Assembly: GCA_015039465.1 (NCBI GenBank)
Contig: MU130566.1
Location: 1-15,446, forward strand
DNA: 15,446 nucleotides
Source of the DNA: Phlegmacium glaucopus
Taxonomy: Eukaryota; Basidiomycota; Agaricomycetes; Agaricales; Cortinariaceae
Reading direction: 5' to 3'
Positions 1 through 9,968 of this stretch are shown one piece after another. Every line of letters starts with the position of its first letter. Position 1 is the first letter of the stretch. The position numbers and the translations under genes are program-made. The notes under the pieces are model-generated. The model had not been told where the DNA came from and made no database searches. It saw only the letters and a program-made list of their open reading frames with translations.

Positions 1-2
1 GA

Positions 3-893
3 GCTCGTGTCGACTTTGAAGGAGGTGGGAAGCCTCCTGCTGTACAAGAGATCGAATTATATCTACCTTCAACTCTTATCGGAACCATTGTCTGTGAACA
101 TCACTTTCTCACAATTGAGTGGCGCCTCCGCTATGCTCAGGCCGAGGCGACGTTAGGTGACATTCGTAACCTGCTCCTTTTACGGTCCCTCATGTTCAAA
201 TCCAAAGACCGTTACTCACGTGGACAACGTCAGCAAACTTGTAGCCTTGCACTCATCGCTCGTGTCGAAGGCCGACTCAAGGCATTGGCAGGAAAATACT
301 GCAAGATTTGGAAGGCCTTGAAAGTTCTTTCAACGCCGCTTGTTAACACTTCATGGTGCAATGTCTTACGTGAACTTGAGGATGCTGATCTTGATGGAAT
401 GACCTTGGATGATTCTGGAAGCGAAGGCCGAAAGAAGTTGAGTTGGATCTGGAAAGTACTAGGTACGGGGGCTGATGCCGACGAGGAAGCCCAAACAGGT
501 GTGTGTCCGGCCTGTCGTTGATGACTTTGACTTATCATCATTTTAGCACTTCGTATTGAGTGGTGCCGAGCTCGTGCTCGGGCCCATCGTTGGCAGGAGG
601 AATGCCTTCTACTTCATGAAGAAATGCGGCGCGTCTTGGCCTTTTTCGCCTGGCAACACCAACGCTGGAGGGTAATAGCCAATGATCTCGAGCTCCAGGT
701 GATGGGGGGTCACACTGGTCAGACTCAGCACTTTCTGTCACCAACCTTAGAGGGTAAAATAGCATATGCTTATCGACAAGCCAGTATTCGAGAGGTTATG
801 CATCTTCATTGTGAACGGGAGTGGTCAGGTTTGCATGGGAAGCTTCTCGACATGGGAGACTTAGACGCAACGATTATGATAGACTTCCATTAA
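3..893 (+). CDS. KDZ-type transposase, C-terminal part (5' end outside window)
   Basis: Two exons, 3-498 and 547-893, with a 48-bp intron 499-546 (GTGTGT...TTTTAG); splicing keeps the frame and joins ...EEAQT to ALRIEWCRARARAHRW. About 280 residues are visible, ending at TAA 891-893. The charged helical tail, with segments such as RRKLSWIWKV, EEMRRVLAFFAWQHQRWR and AYRQASIREVMHLH, matches my memory of the C-terminal region of agaricomycete Kyakuja-Dileera-Zisupton (KDZ) transposases, which are cut-and-paste DNA transposases often carrying CxC cysteine clusters. The catalytic core lies upstream of the window, so activity cannot be judged. The frame is open from the first complete codon, so the gene enters from the left. 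No lesion is seen. Repeats begin about 80 bp beyond the stop and may be the element's subterminal repeats. Family call by recall, fairly sure. Confidence 0.8.
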
Positions 894-970
894 TTATTTC
901 ATCGTTCTTGGTGATATGAATGTTCTTATTCACTTGGGAAACCTATATATAAACGCCTATCTCGCAGGAC

Positions 971-1375
971 AAATTACATTTTATGGATCAATGGCAAGCA
1001 AGTATGATATATAAATGGTAGGTTGTATTGATAGAAAGGATGTTTGATGGATATAAGTCAACAGTAAGCAAGTACAATCTACAAATGATATATGTTTTAT
1101 TGATGGAAAGGATGTCTAATGAATATTACATTTTATAAATCAATGGTAAGCAAGTACAATCTACAAATGCTAGGTTTTATTGATGGAAGGGATGTTGACG
1201 AATATTACATTTTATAAATCAAGTACGTTCGTTCTACAAATGCTAGGTTTTATTGATGGAGAGGATATTTAATAAATATTACACTTTGTAAATCACGTAC
1301 AATCTATAAACGCTAGGTTTTATTGATTGAAATGCCCCAAAGGGTGGTATATAATAGTATTACATTTTATAGATG
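971..1375. repeat. ~78-bp AT-rich tandem minisatellite, about 5 copies
   Basis: Units open with AATATTACATTTTATAAATC and carry the phrases GCTAGGTTTTATTGATGG and AAGCAAGTACAATCTACAAA. Clear starts lie near 971, 1122, 1201, 1275 and 1356, so the period is about 74-81 bp, with a more diverged unit near 1054. It lies directly 3' of the KDZ coding end and may be that element's subterminal repeat; this is inference. No gene is seen here. Confidence 0.8.
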
Positions 1376-2430
1376 AACAAGGCTACACAAGGGACGATCT
1401 CTAAACAAGGGCAAACTATAAATAGGTGTTATTTCTGGAACAGGAGGGCGAGGTACAAATGGATAGAGTGGGCAGGCATATTACAAATGAGTGATATTTG
1501 TAGAACGAGGGCATTACATAAATGTACAAATTCTGCAGCATTTGTATATCAGCGTGTGTGAAGTACAAGTGGATGACGATGTACAAACTAACTATTTTTG
1601 TGGAAAGGAGGGTTGAAGTACAAATTCTACAGCTTTTGTATATGTGTGAAGTATAAGAGGATGTCATTTGTAGAACAGGAAGGCGATATACAAACCTACT
1701 GTTTTTGTAGAAAGGGCAGGGACTGGATTACAAATTTTGCAAGCTCTTGTCTATCAAAGGTATGCGAAGTACAAGTAGAGCATTTGTAGAAGGGCAAGGG
1801 TCAATGTACAAATTAAGTATATTCGTAGAACAGCGAGGGATGATGTATAAATTTAGTTTTTGAAGAAAGGACAGGGGCTAAATGCGAAGTACAAATGAAT
1901 AATATTTATAGAACAGCAAGGGACAGTGAAGGATGATGTACAAATTCAGTTTTTGTAGAAAGGATAGGGGCCGAATACAAAGTACAAGTAGAGCATTTGT
2001 AGAACGGCAAGGGTCGATATACAAACTAAGTATATTTGTAGAACAGCAAGGGATGATATTGATGTATAAATTCAGTTTTTGTAGAAAGGACAGGAGCCGA
2101 ATGTGAAGTACAAGTGAATAATATTTGTAGAACGGCAAGGGACGGTGAGGATGATGTACAAATTCAGTTTTTATAGAAAGGATAGGGGCCGAATACGAAG
2201 TACAAGTAAAGCATTTGTAAAACGGCAAGGGTCGATATACAAACTAAGTATATTTGTAGAACAGCAAGGGATGATATCGATGTATAAATTCAATTTTTGT
2301 AGAAAGGACAGGGGCCAAATGTGAAGTACAAGTGAATAATATTTGTAGAACGGCAGGGGACGGTGAGGATGATGTACAAATTCAATTTTTGTAGAATGGA
2401 CGAGGGCCCAAATTTGTAGAAAGGAATCAC
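1373..2430. repeat. Degenerate TACAAA...TTTGTAGAA array with 218-bp higher-order repeat
   Basis: The basic module is about 40-50 bp: TACAAA, a 6-15 bp spacer, then TTTGTAGAA followed by a G-rich tail such as CGGCAAGGG or AGGACAGGGG. TACAAA and TTTGTA are reverse complements, so each module has a small inverted repeat. From about 1760 the modules form a higher-order unit: GATGTACAAATTCA occurs at 1934, 2153 and 2371 (steps 219 and 218), and AGTACAAGTA at 1768, 1981 and 2199 (steps 213 and 218). Copies differ by a few substitutions each. Open frames crossing this region on the minus strand are low-complexity by-products of the repeat. Confidence 0.88.
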
Positions 2431-2566
2431 AGGGACCGAATTACAAATTATACAACTTTTGTTTATTTGTATGTGAAGTACAAGTGAATGGTATTTGTAG
2501 AATGGTAAGGGATGATGTACAAAGTAGAAAGGAGGGTGACAAAATACAAATTTGTAGATTGGTTGT

Positions 2567-2710
2567 GTGAAGTACAAAAGGGGAGGGTGAAGCACAAATC
2601 AACAAGGGGACGAGATGAAGTATAAAAGAGGAGGGTGAAGTACAAATCTGCAAGAGGGAGGGGTGAAGTATAAAAAGGGAGGGGGAAGTACAAATCAGCG
2701 GCTCTTGTAA
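2567..2710. repeat. ~48-bp purine-rich tandem repeat, about 3 copies
   Basis: GTGAAGTACAAAAGGGGAGG-like units start near 2567, 2614 and 2662, alternating GAAGTATAAAA and GAAGTACAAATC with runs of G and GGGA. They share the GAAGTACAAAT core with the array to the left and look like its degraded, G-rich edge. The strand is strongly purine-biased. Confidence 0.7.
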
Positions 2711-2800
2711 GTGGGGGAGGGAGGGACGATGTATAAGGATGAATGACATTTATATAACATAAGCACTTAGTGGCCGTTTTTGATCAATCGTTTGGGACTA

Positions 2801-2893
2801 TTACAAGGTACTTATTAATGGATATGACACCCACGCCTGCTTGTTCTTTGTTCCTTTCGGTCGACCGGGGCCACGGTTTTGAGTGTCAGGCAT
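2801..2893 (-). other. Short ORF with AT-hook-like motif (possible gene fragment)
   Basis: A minus-strand ATG at 2893 opens 30 codons ending at TAA 2803-2801. It contains GPGRPKGTKNK, whose GRP core flanked by basic residues resembles an AT-hook, a minor-groove DNA-binding motif found near the N-terminus of many DNA-binding proteins and some transposases. No splice partner extends it into the repeat array. It may be the broken first exon of a transposon or regulator gene, or chance. Nothing else is seen in 2711-3200. Confidence 0.25.
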
Positions 2894-3212
2894 GGTGAAA
2901 CTTCGTGTTCTTTGATAGGAGTTTGTGGTGCTACTAGTACCAAAAATCAGAAACCGGAAAACTTGTCCCAAAACCGGGTTAGGTTTTTGAACTCCGTTAG
3001 GACCTAAGACCCGTACAACTATAATCTGAGTGCCTACCAAATCAGGAAAATATTCATGGGAAATTTTAATTTTAAACCGTTCGACGTCGGAGGATCAATA
3101 TTTGAGCTATGGTCTTACCCAACTTGAACGGACCACCTGCAAGTCACCCATCACATGCTCTGCCCTTTGAGTGGCCTCAATCCACTTGGTGGTCCCATTA
3201 CTCTAGTTGGAA

Positions 3213-3917
3213 ATGAAGATATTGGTACGACGGTGCCAACTGAAATGGCTTCTGAGGTTATCTCATGGGGTTTCTTTGGGTCTCGAAGATCTGGCCTCCA
3301 TCATCTTAAACGCGCTTGAAATGACGTTGCCGCCACCAGAAGACAGAGGCATCCAGGACGCTCTCAAACTTCCCGATGGCGTGTTAGATTGGGAGTACTT
3401 CCATCCCATTGCTATCGAGCACTTTGACGAAGACGGAGTATGTCCTGTAGATGAACGCAGCCGCTACCCCTCCGGTCGTGACGTTCAAATTCGACGTCTT
3501 ACAGAGTATTATGGCCATGGAGGGTTCCTTGCTTACTTCGTTGAGGATGAAGGAGGGGGAGAGCGAACGGTGGAGGAGGCAACATGGTGTAGCCCTGGTT
3601 GCAGCTTATTCGTGCTGCAAGGATGTTTGGAATATCTTCGTGTTTGGCTTGACCCATCTCTGCCGCAGCGCGTCGCATTCATGGACTCTACGCCTTCAAT
3701 GAGTTTGGACGGTGAACTTTATGAGATTCTCAATTCACGCCACCAAAGAAGAGGTATGATTGCAAATTTTCACTGACGCAGAGACTACATTGTCAAGTTT
3801 TTAGGATGTCCGACACAGTTATTGCCAAGTATTCAATACGGCGACATTCCGAAAACGTGGGACCAAGATCAGTGGAATTACTTGAAAGCTCGTAAAGGAT
3901 CTCATCACACGTCATGA
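3213..3917 (+). CDS. Hypothetical protein, two exons
   Basis: Not recognised. Exon 1 runs 3213-3753 from the first ATG after an in-frame stop at 3204; exon 2 runs 3805-3917 and ends in TGA. The 51-bp intron 3754-3804 has GTATGA at the 5' end, a CACTGAC branch-like site and TTTTTAG at the 3' end; it removes the exon 1 read-through stop and adds a coding-like tail (PKTWDQDQWNYLKA). The product is 217 residues, acidic in the middle, with no signal peptide, membrane span or motif I can name. An acceptor-like CTCTAG at 3201-3206 leaves open an additional upstream exon. It lies 59 bp upstream of the F-box gene on the same strand. The spliced model is moderately supported; function is unknown. Confidence 0.5.
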
Positions 3918-3976
3918 GCAATACGCGCAGGTTTGAGGGGTAAGGAACTCTTACCAGCTTTATATGGTGATTTTCA

Positions 3977-4606
3977 ATGTTGGCTTTCAATGCGGCCAGA
4001 TATGTGAGTCCCATCGTTTGTCTTATTAAACATCGATTACGATCAGCTTTCAGTTGGCCTTCTCCGAATGCTTCATCGACACCTACATTCACGCAGCCAA
4101 GTCTAACTTCCGGCCTGAGCGGTCGATTTTTGCAACTTCCAACCGAAATTCGGCTAGAGATCCTTCGGGAGCTTCCTATTCGTAACATTCTTGCACTGTC
4201 GTCCGCCTCAAGAAGCCTTCGCGCATCTATAACTGAGCCTGCTTTTCTAAACCAGGTCATCAAGGAAGCCATGCTGAGGGGGTCTGCGTTTTGGATCCTT
4301 CCCGTTGCCGCGATACCTGGCGAAATGGAACGAGCTTGGGAGGTGGCTAATCAGTGGCTTGTTATGGCATCCTCGAATCGTGCGCGTGAAGTCCAGCCAA
4401 GGAAGTCCCCCTTCAACTCACCATCATTTCCATTTGCATGTTATGGGTCGGATTCGATGAGGAATCGCCAACGCTTCTGGAACATTGCTAAGCAATTTGA
4501 CGGTATATGGAGAGACTATCGACTCAATGGATGGCAGAGGGACATTTTCACGTCCTACGGAGAGGCTCCCTTAGACACATCTAATCGTAAATTTGTAGCG
4601 AATTGA
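3977..4606 (+). CDS. F-box protein
   Basis: Single-exon reading of 209 residues. An F-box occupies about residues 50-90: RFLQLPTEIRLEILRELP followed by a hydrophobic SxxSRSLRA helix. F-box proteins bind Skp1 and serve as substrate-selecting subunits of SCF ubiquitin ligases; the substrate here is unknown. The downstream part (SAFWILPVAAIPGEMERAW at about 103-121, and SDSMRNRQRFW at about 158-168 followed by IKQF/YRLNGW-like sequence) fits a very large agaricomycete F-box family as I remember it. The length is typical of its short members. The start is the first ATG in frame; an upstream exon is possible. No lesion is visible. Such genes are numerous and fast-evolving in mushrooms, so the gene may be a recent paralogue or expendable. 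Confidence 0.8.
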   Translation: MLAFNAARYVSPIVCLIKHRLRSAFSWPSPNASSTPTFTQPSLTSGLSGRFLQLPTEIRLEILRELPIRNILALSSASRSLRASITEPAFLNQVIKEAMLRGSAFWILPVAAIPGEMERAWEVANQWLVMASSNRAREVQPRKSPFNSPSFPFACYGSDSMRNRQRFWNIAKQFDGIWRDYRLNGWQRDIFTSYGEAPLDTSNRKFVAN

Positions 4607-4679
4607 ACTCGTAGATCGAGCGAGCTTCATCAATTGCTATTGAAATTTGGAATTGAGATTATTACTCTCAAATAGCATC

Positions 4680-4961
4680 ATGTTATCAATCGATGACAAC
4701 GGAGTCCCTTTCTCACCTTCAACGTTCTATTCATTGCTTAATGCTTTCGTGAACGCAGTGTTGACAATGGCTTACCCGAGCTTACCCAACCCGAAATTCG
4801 TGCGGGTTCCAAAACCCGTGGCGACCAAGAGCATGACGCTTGCGCCCAGGACCCTGAAGAAAAAAGCTGATATCTTGGGAATTGAATTTCGACTTTGTCT
4901 CAATGTTGACTTTCGGAATCGAGCGCTCGCTTCGCTGAAAGACCGTACTGATCTAGACTGA
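4680..4961 (+). CDS. Small ORF, 93 residues, doubtful
   Basis: ATG at 4680 opens 93 codons ending in TGA. The product (MLSIDDNGVPFSPSTFYSLL... to ...LKDRTDLD) has ordinary composition, no signal peptide and no motif I recognise. It begins 73 bp after the F-box gene on the same strand and might be a remnant of a tail or a separate short gene. No clear splice signals extend it. It could equally be chance. Confidence 0.2.
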   Translation: MLSIDDNGVPFSPSTFYSLLNAFVNAVLTMAYPSLPNPKFVRVPKPVATKSMTLAPRTLKKKADILGIEFRLCLNVDFRNRALASLKDRTDLD

Positions 4962-5450
4962 TCTTGTATACTTCTTGGATACGATCGGCGATATCTCCGA
5001 AGCGGCCTAAAAATAGCTCACGGATTCGGAAGATGGATTGAGATTTTCCGAGTGAAATTCGTACCTCTGTGCCAAAAAAATGTGAAAGTTTTTTAATAAT
5101 TTTACGGAAACACATACACGAAGCGTGTCTAAAGCAACGCGCCAAGTCCTGACAAAATATCAAACTCTTCCGTGAATCTCAACAGGCGTTCTCTGCATGC
5201 TTTCATCGTCACTTCATTAGATACAAACGGAATCGAGGGTATGTACATAAGAGAAAAATAAACTGATTCTTGAGAAGAAGGCGCACAACATCAAATCAGA
5301 TTCCAAAATTCCAACAAAGATGCTAGTAAAATCTGTATATTTCGGAGTATTTTAGAGTGGCATGAAACTTAAAAAGATTAAGATATATTTTGCTACTCGC
5401 ATACAACAACATTTTCTCGACATTTCTGGAATGAAATCCTACATGTACGT
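4962..5450. other. Gene-free stretch between doubtful ORF and secreted-protein gene
   Basis: Only short unconvincing frames occur here, such as a cysteine-containing minus-strand frame at 4900-5163 without recognisable features. The right part is the expected 3' flank of the minus-strand gene ending at 5451. No RNA gene, repeat or mobile-element end is apparent. Confidence 0.4.
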
Positions 5451-6619
5451 CTATAGGTACACTGCCACTTTTTGCCATAGGCTAGAAACTGGTTTTGAAG
5501 GGAAACCCTATAAAGGAAGTGTTAGTTCTCGCAAGAAAGAGGTTTATAACTAAACCACGACAAACAATTTCAATATGTTCCAGTTCAGTCACATAATCAT
5601 CATGGGGACCGGGGTTTTCTGGATCGCACTCATAACCGTCAGTAGCAGCTGCGACTACTCGTTCCAACAATGCCGATGCTTCCCTATCGACCAGCGCGGC
5701 AATAGAGGCTGCTTTTGCCTTCATGTCATTGGCATCAAAATACTCTTTGATATTCGCTGGAGCCGCCGTGGTGGTTGGAGTTGCTTTTATTTTTGCTGTG
5801 AAAAAAGCTCTTTTCTGTGACATCCAATTCAATCAAGTAAAAAGAGAATTTAACGAACACAAAGTACCTGTCCGTTGAACTTTTCATCAACCCACATCAT
5901 ATCACTTGGAGGGTTGGATGTGAGCTTGAGACCGGCATCAAACATAGCCTTCATTTTAGCCTTTGCCCCTGCCGAGGGGTCTTTCGCCGCCCATTTCGTC
6001 TCTATAGTTTCCCAGGCGGTGCAAAACCCGGCATTTACAAGAGCAGTTTTGATTAGTTGAAGTTCCAAAATGTGATCTACGCAAATTCAGCCAATTAGCG
6101 TTTGTTGATCAAGTTAATACGTTTAAACACAAACCACACTGAAGACCACCCGTTTCGAATGTCTAATAAAATTCATATCGCTTAAGTTCATGCAAGCTGA
6201 ATGAGATAACATTCTACTCACACCGTGAGCTTTCCAAACACCATCGATGAAACCCATGCTTCCAGCACAGTTGCTTGCCGCGCTGCCGCGAAAATTCATG
6301 CCGCAAAGCTGGATATCGGGGGCGCGACGATAGAGGTGTTCGAGAGATGAATCATCAGGCTCGGGCGATCGTTTATGCAGGGCATGTTTATGCAAGGCTG
6401 GTGCACGCGATCGTGACGATACCGACGATACCGACGGACTGCGCTTACGGCCGCTGCATTTTCCCTTCGAAAGAAAAGAAAGTATTCAGAGAATTCTACT
6501 AGTTCAAAATAATAATAGGACAATACCCGTTTGGCAGCAGTGTGCGTGGTTACAACTGGTGCAGAAAGAACAGTGAACGCAAGAGACAGGAGGAATAAAA
6601 TGGTAATGTGCTTGTTCAT
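5451..6619 (-). CDS. Secreted preproprotein, six exons, unknown function
   Basis: Exons on the minus strand: 6619-6527, 6464-6222, 6162-6135, 6076-5868, 5814-5566, 5507-5451, giving 292 residues. The five introns are 53-62 bp, all GT-AG and all phase-consistent; the last has a textbook CTAAC branch site. Residues 1-20 form a signal peptide (MNKHITILFLLSLAFTVLSA). Dibasic Kex2-like sites follow at KR31, KR39, KR63 and RR78, implying a processed propeptide. The mature part holds Cys 85, 97, 121, 140 and 254 and a striking CDHILELQ motif at 121-128, which appears only when the 28-nt third exon is included. The family is not recognised; the Asp-His/Glu cluster might bind metal, as in HNH-type folds, but this is weak inference. 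The role could be an effector-like or extracellular enzyme. Exon 2 start and the last intron are the least certain points. Confidence 0.72.
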
Positions 6620-6748
6620 GATTTATGTAGCGTTTGCGTGATTTATTGAATCAAACCGACCAGCGGGCAGATAATTAGTTGGGGTAGTTGGGGTAAGAAT
6701 GACACCAGGTCGCTCTTCTGAAGAGATAGGAACAGGGCTTCCTTCTAG

Positions 6749-6760
6749 CTTTTTATATGG
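6749..6760 (-). promoter_or_regulatory. TATA-like element of the secreted-protein gene
   Basis: The minus strand reads CCATATAAAAAG about 130-140 bp before the ATG at 6619, followed by a C/T-rich leader with CCCCAACTACCCCAACTAAT. Position and context fit a fungal core promoter. It is called from motif and spacing only. Confidence 0.45.
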
Positions 6761-6762
6761 CA

Positions 6763-9290
6763 AAAGACCGCCGATTCAATCGAACTCTTGCATATTCAAT
6801 TATAGACGCTCTCATGAAATGAAACGCTGATGTATTTATCAAATGATGCGATCCAAAACTAACGACACCGAATAAGTATGTCGTCCAGGAGGTGGTTCTG
6901 CGCGAACGAGATGAGATGATACGGCTGATCCAATCGTGTGCATGGCTATTTATGTATTGTACTCAAGTCGGAATACATATGAAATATTCCAGTAGATACG
7001 GACAAGAATCAAACCCGGAACCTGGGCTGCCAGAAGCTTAGAATTTTTTTTTTTGAGGGTCAAACTTTGAAAAATTGCATATAAGTACCTGCCCAGTGTA
7101 GCACACAATAATACAGTCCCTGGATTAGTTGTTCCTCATTTAGGTCAGCTGGGCTAAGTTTTTGACTAATGATGGTCCAGTGAAAGGCAAGTTAAGACTT
7201 CAAAATAAATTAGACCACTACATCCTCAAAGATGGTTATTTCTAGTTATCCAAAGTGTCGCGGCTTGGGCGGCTCGAGTTCTAAGTCAGAAGGGAGCGGA
7301 GCCCGAAACTGTGGAAAAAACATACCACATTTGGATAAAAACATACCCGATATGGGATGGGGAGGGGGTGAGGCCTTAGAGAAAAAAATCTACCCCGTGT
7401 AGGACGTCGGATATAGACCTTGCAACTGAGATAAGTTAGACCACCAGACCCCAGTATCGAATTCAGGATCTTCTAGGAATAAGCACTATAGTCAGAGGAG
7501 TGAGGATCGATCAATCTGACTCTGAGGAGCATGTTGCATATTAATGGGACTCAGGTACTTGGATCTGATGAAACTACGAAGGCTGAGCGCTGAGCGCTCA
7601 ACGGCGAGTATTGATCTTATTGTACCGTAACTTAGGACTCCCTGGTGGGTCATCAAATACAAATAAAATGTACAGGCAGTCTCCATCGTCTACATAGATT
7701 CGATTGTAAGAGAAGCTTGCCTTCGCCTCTCTTGTAGTTACATTTCCTCCCCTGACTCGACGCAATCTGTTCTCGATCTAACACCCTAGACACAAGTTTC
7801 CCTGTGCTGCGCTGACTCTCCCGCCCACACAGCTCATCTTGTTTTTCCTATAGGTTTTTACCCTAATAGCTACTAGTCGCACATGTTTGCTCTCCTCCAT
7901 TTCATCTTTACTGCCGAAGTATCTCAGATCTCTCGGTTCCAATTTTCTCATAGCTTAATACACATAACCATCGTCTACATAGACAATCCCAAATATCGCC
8001 TGATAATCGGACCCAGGTCATCACAGTCAGGACTCAGGTACAGCCATCCACATGGTTCTGAAACAGTTCAAATTCTCGCTCCTTTCCAATACACGTCCAA
8101 GTATCGCAAGTATTGCCCGGGCCTGAGAGTCGGACCCAACCTTGGACGCGACGTAGCCGCAGCATGACTTTTTTTGGGCTATTGTAATCAACTTAAAAGG
8201 AACCATCCTAAGGTGATTTTTGGCCGCTTTTGGCTTTGTTTTGCTTTGATTTTTATTTGATTCATTTTTCATGAAAAGTTGAACTGAAATGAAGTCAAAG
8301 TCGAGCTTAAATCAGGTGAAAAGCGATGCAAGAGCAGGGAGACCTATTTGCATACACTTGAGAAGCGAGACGGGCCGTTCAATATCACTCTGAATATCTA
8401 CTATGGGCACATTCTTTCAATTTCCCCGCACTATCATCGTGGGGGCGTTCGTCACCCCACCCCATTCCATTCCGCCCTCCGTCGTCACCTGATACATCGC
8501 TCGTAACCTTCCAGTGTTTCACCATCGCCTGCATTGCTCGTGCATACATGCATACCTCCTTTGTTGACCTCGTTCTTCCATCCTCCACCATCTTCAACAT
8601 GTTCATCCATTCTGCGTGCTCAAGCCCCTCCCACCGCTCCTTTTCTTGTTCACCCGCTTGCCGTTGACACTGGAGTCGACAAGTCAACAACAGTGCGCCT
8701 TGACTCATTTCCTCTGAATGCCAAGTAACTATTAATTTTCTTTTACCATAAGAGCCTCAGATTACAAAGTCTTCCGATTACCAGCTCTTACAACTCCGCC
8801 GTATAATAACCACAAGGCTTGCTTGTGGACCGCATGTAAGAACAACCCTGCAGAACCGCTCAAACGCCCTCATTCGTCCCTCTCCCAAACGTCGACAACC
8901 ACAAACAGTTCATCCGATTTATCAGCACGCCCGCCACCGAAGAGAAAGAAACGTGATTAGAAGCTGGAACCCCTCTCCGATTGCTAACATGTAGCAACGC
9001 TACCGGGTACTATTCTTTAGTAGTGCTTAGATACTTTTTGTATCGTAGGTAGTCCCTTAGTAATTGTAACAATTGTAACAACTGCGAGAATATATTTCTT
9101 TTCGATACTATACTGGATCTATATACACTACAGAGAGTACGAATGTAGCTTTTAATTAACTATGAATGTCCAAGAAGCATAGCAAAACGAATGAGGAGAT
9201 TTAATTAATACTTACTCGAACTCGGGCATGGCAACGCCGAGAGCGCTGATCGAGCGCTTGATGGTGCCTAACCGCACATATAGCTTGTAA
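6763..9290. other. Long intergenic region, nothing convincing
   Basis: Open frames here are short, lack splice support and encode nothing recognisable (for example 7883-8167, 8385-8708 and 8534-8728). A 10-bp perfect palindrome TGAGCGCTCA lies near 7590 within a doubled GAGCGCT, and a comparable GAGCGCTGATCGAGCGCT lies near 9241. A T-run at about 7044-7054 and C/T-rich tracts near 8550-8650 are the other visible landmarks. Old transposon debris is possible, but no terminal repeats were identified. Confidence 0.45.
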
Positions 9291-9294
9291 TCGT

Positions 9295-9968
9295 TTGTCC
9301 CGCGAACAACATTATTCCAACATCCCCTTAAATCTAGTGTCCACTAGTTCGTCAAACACCACTATCAGCTCGTCATCTACCAGCCACGCCCATCACAATC
9401 CGACTGCAACAGTAGATCATATCCTACAATGGCTGTCATTGAACCACGTCGATTTGATAGAATCATGCGGAGATCCAGCTATCCTATGACAAGTACAACG
9501 GCCCAGCCTGTTTGATCGACGACACATGGGATTTTGATCGGATTTTGCTGTGCTACATACAGTTGCGGACAACGAGATGGGCTCAACCATTGAGACTACA
9601 GTGACCACCATGTGCTATGTCCAGACTCCAGAGTACCATCTCTGATATGCCCATTGCCACTGTGTATGCATGGTCCGACAGCGAGGATGGTGATGGCGTA
9701 GGGACACCCTACATGCTGTTGGATTGGATTGAAGGGAGGGTATTAGAGTGGAATGAAAGCTTTCCTACCCCAGTTGCTCGAGAAAAGGTCCTGGTACAGT
9801 ACTCCGTGGACTTGCTGGTTAGAATTCGAAAAAAATTACCTTCGAACAGAAATAGATCCCAAACTCAATTTAAATACTCCAGAGGAAGAGTGCCCACGAA
9901 AAGCATGGAGAACTTATCAACCAACATTAGCCCATGATAATAAAGTAAAACTGATGATAAACAGATAA
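9295..9968 (+). pseudogene. Decayed APH/protein-kinase-like phosphotransferase gene
   Basis: Family-like sequence is spread over changing frames. Frame A gives LQWLSLNHVDLIESCGDPAIL, stopping at 9487; a second frame continues with SYDKYNGPACLIDD from about 9482; the first frame resumes from 9541 (DFAVLHTVADNEMGSTIETT); the second takes over from about 9617 (MPIATVYAWSDSEDG, GTPYMLLDWIEG); a third carries on near 9830 (YLRTEIDPKLNLN). The pattern of a TIE...MCYV helix, a PIATVYAW segment and a YMLLDWIEG hinge fits the N-lobe of aminoglycoside-phosphotransferase/choline-kinase-like proteins common in fungi. No C-lobe catalytic HxD motif was found downstream. At least four frame changes without splice signals argue for a pseudogene; poor sequence quality is the alternative. 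Confidence 0.6.

Noticed and set aside
971..2710. CRISPR-like array
   Set aside because: Repeats are degenerate, contiguous and lack unique spacers; the rest of the window is fungal.
1878..2749. Overlapping minus-strand ORFs rich in Tyr, Phe, Pro, Ser and Thr
   Set aside because: They are translations of the tandem repeat array, recur with its period and lack coding character.
3793..4272. Minus-strand ORF of 159 codons
   Set aside because: Shadow of the F-box gene on the opposite strand; no motif or splice support.
5482..5565. Unspliced C-terminus of the secreted protein (ending ...FPFKTSF)
   Set aside because: This stretch is an intron with GTTTGT, a CTAAC branch site and TTTATAG, and splicing keeps the frame to a new stop at 5451; splicing is preferred, though not proven.
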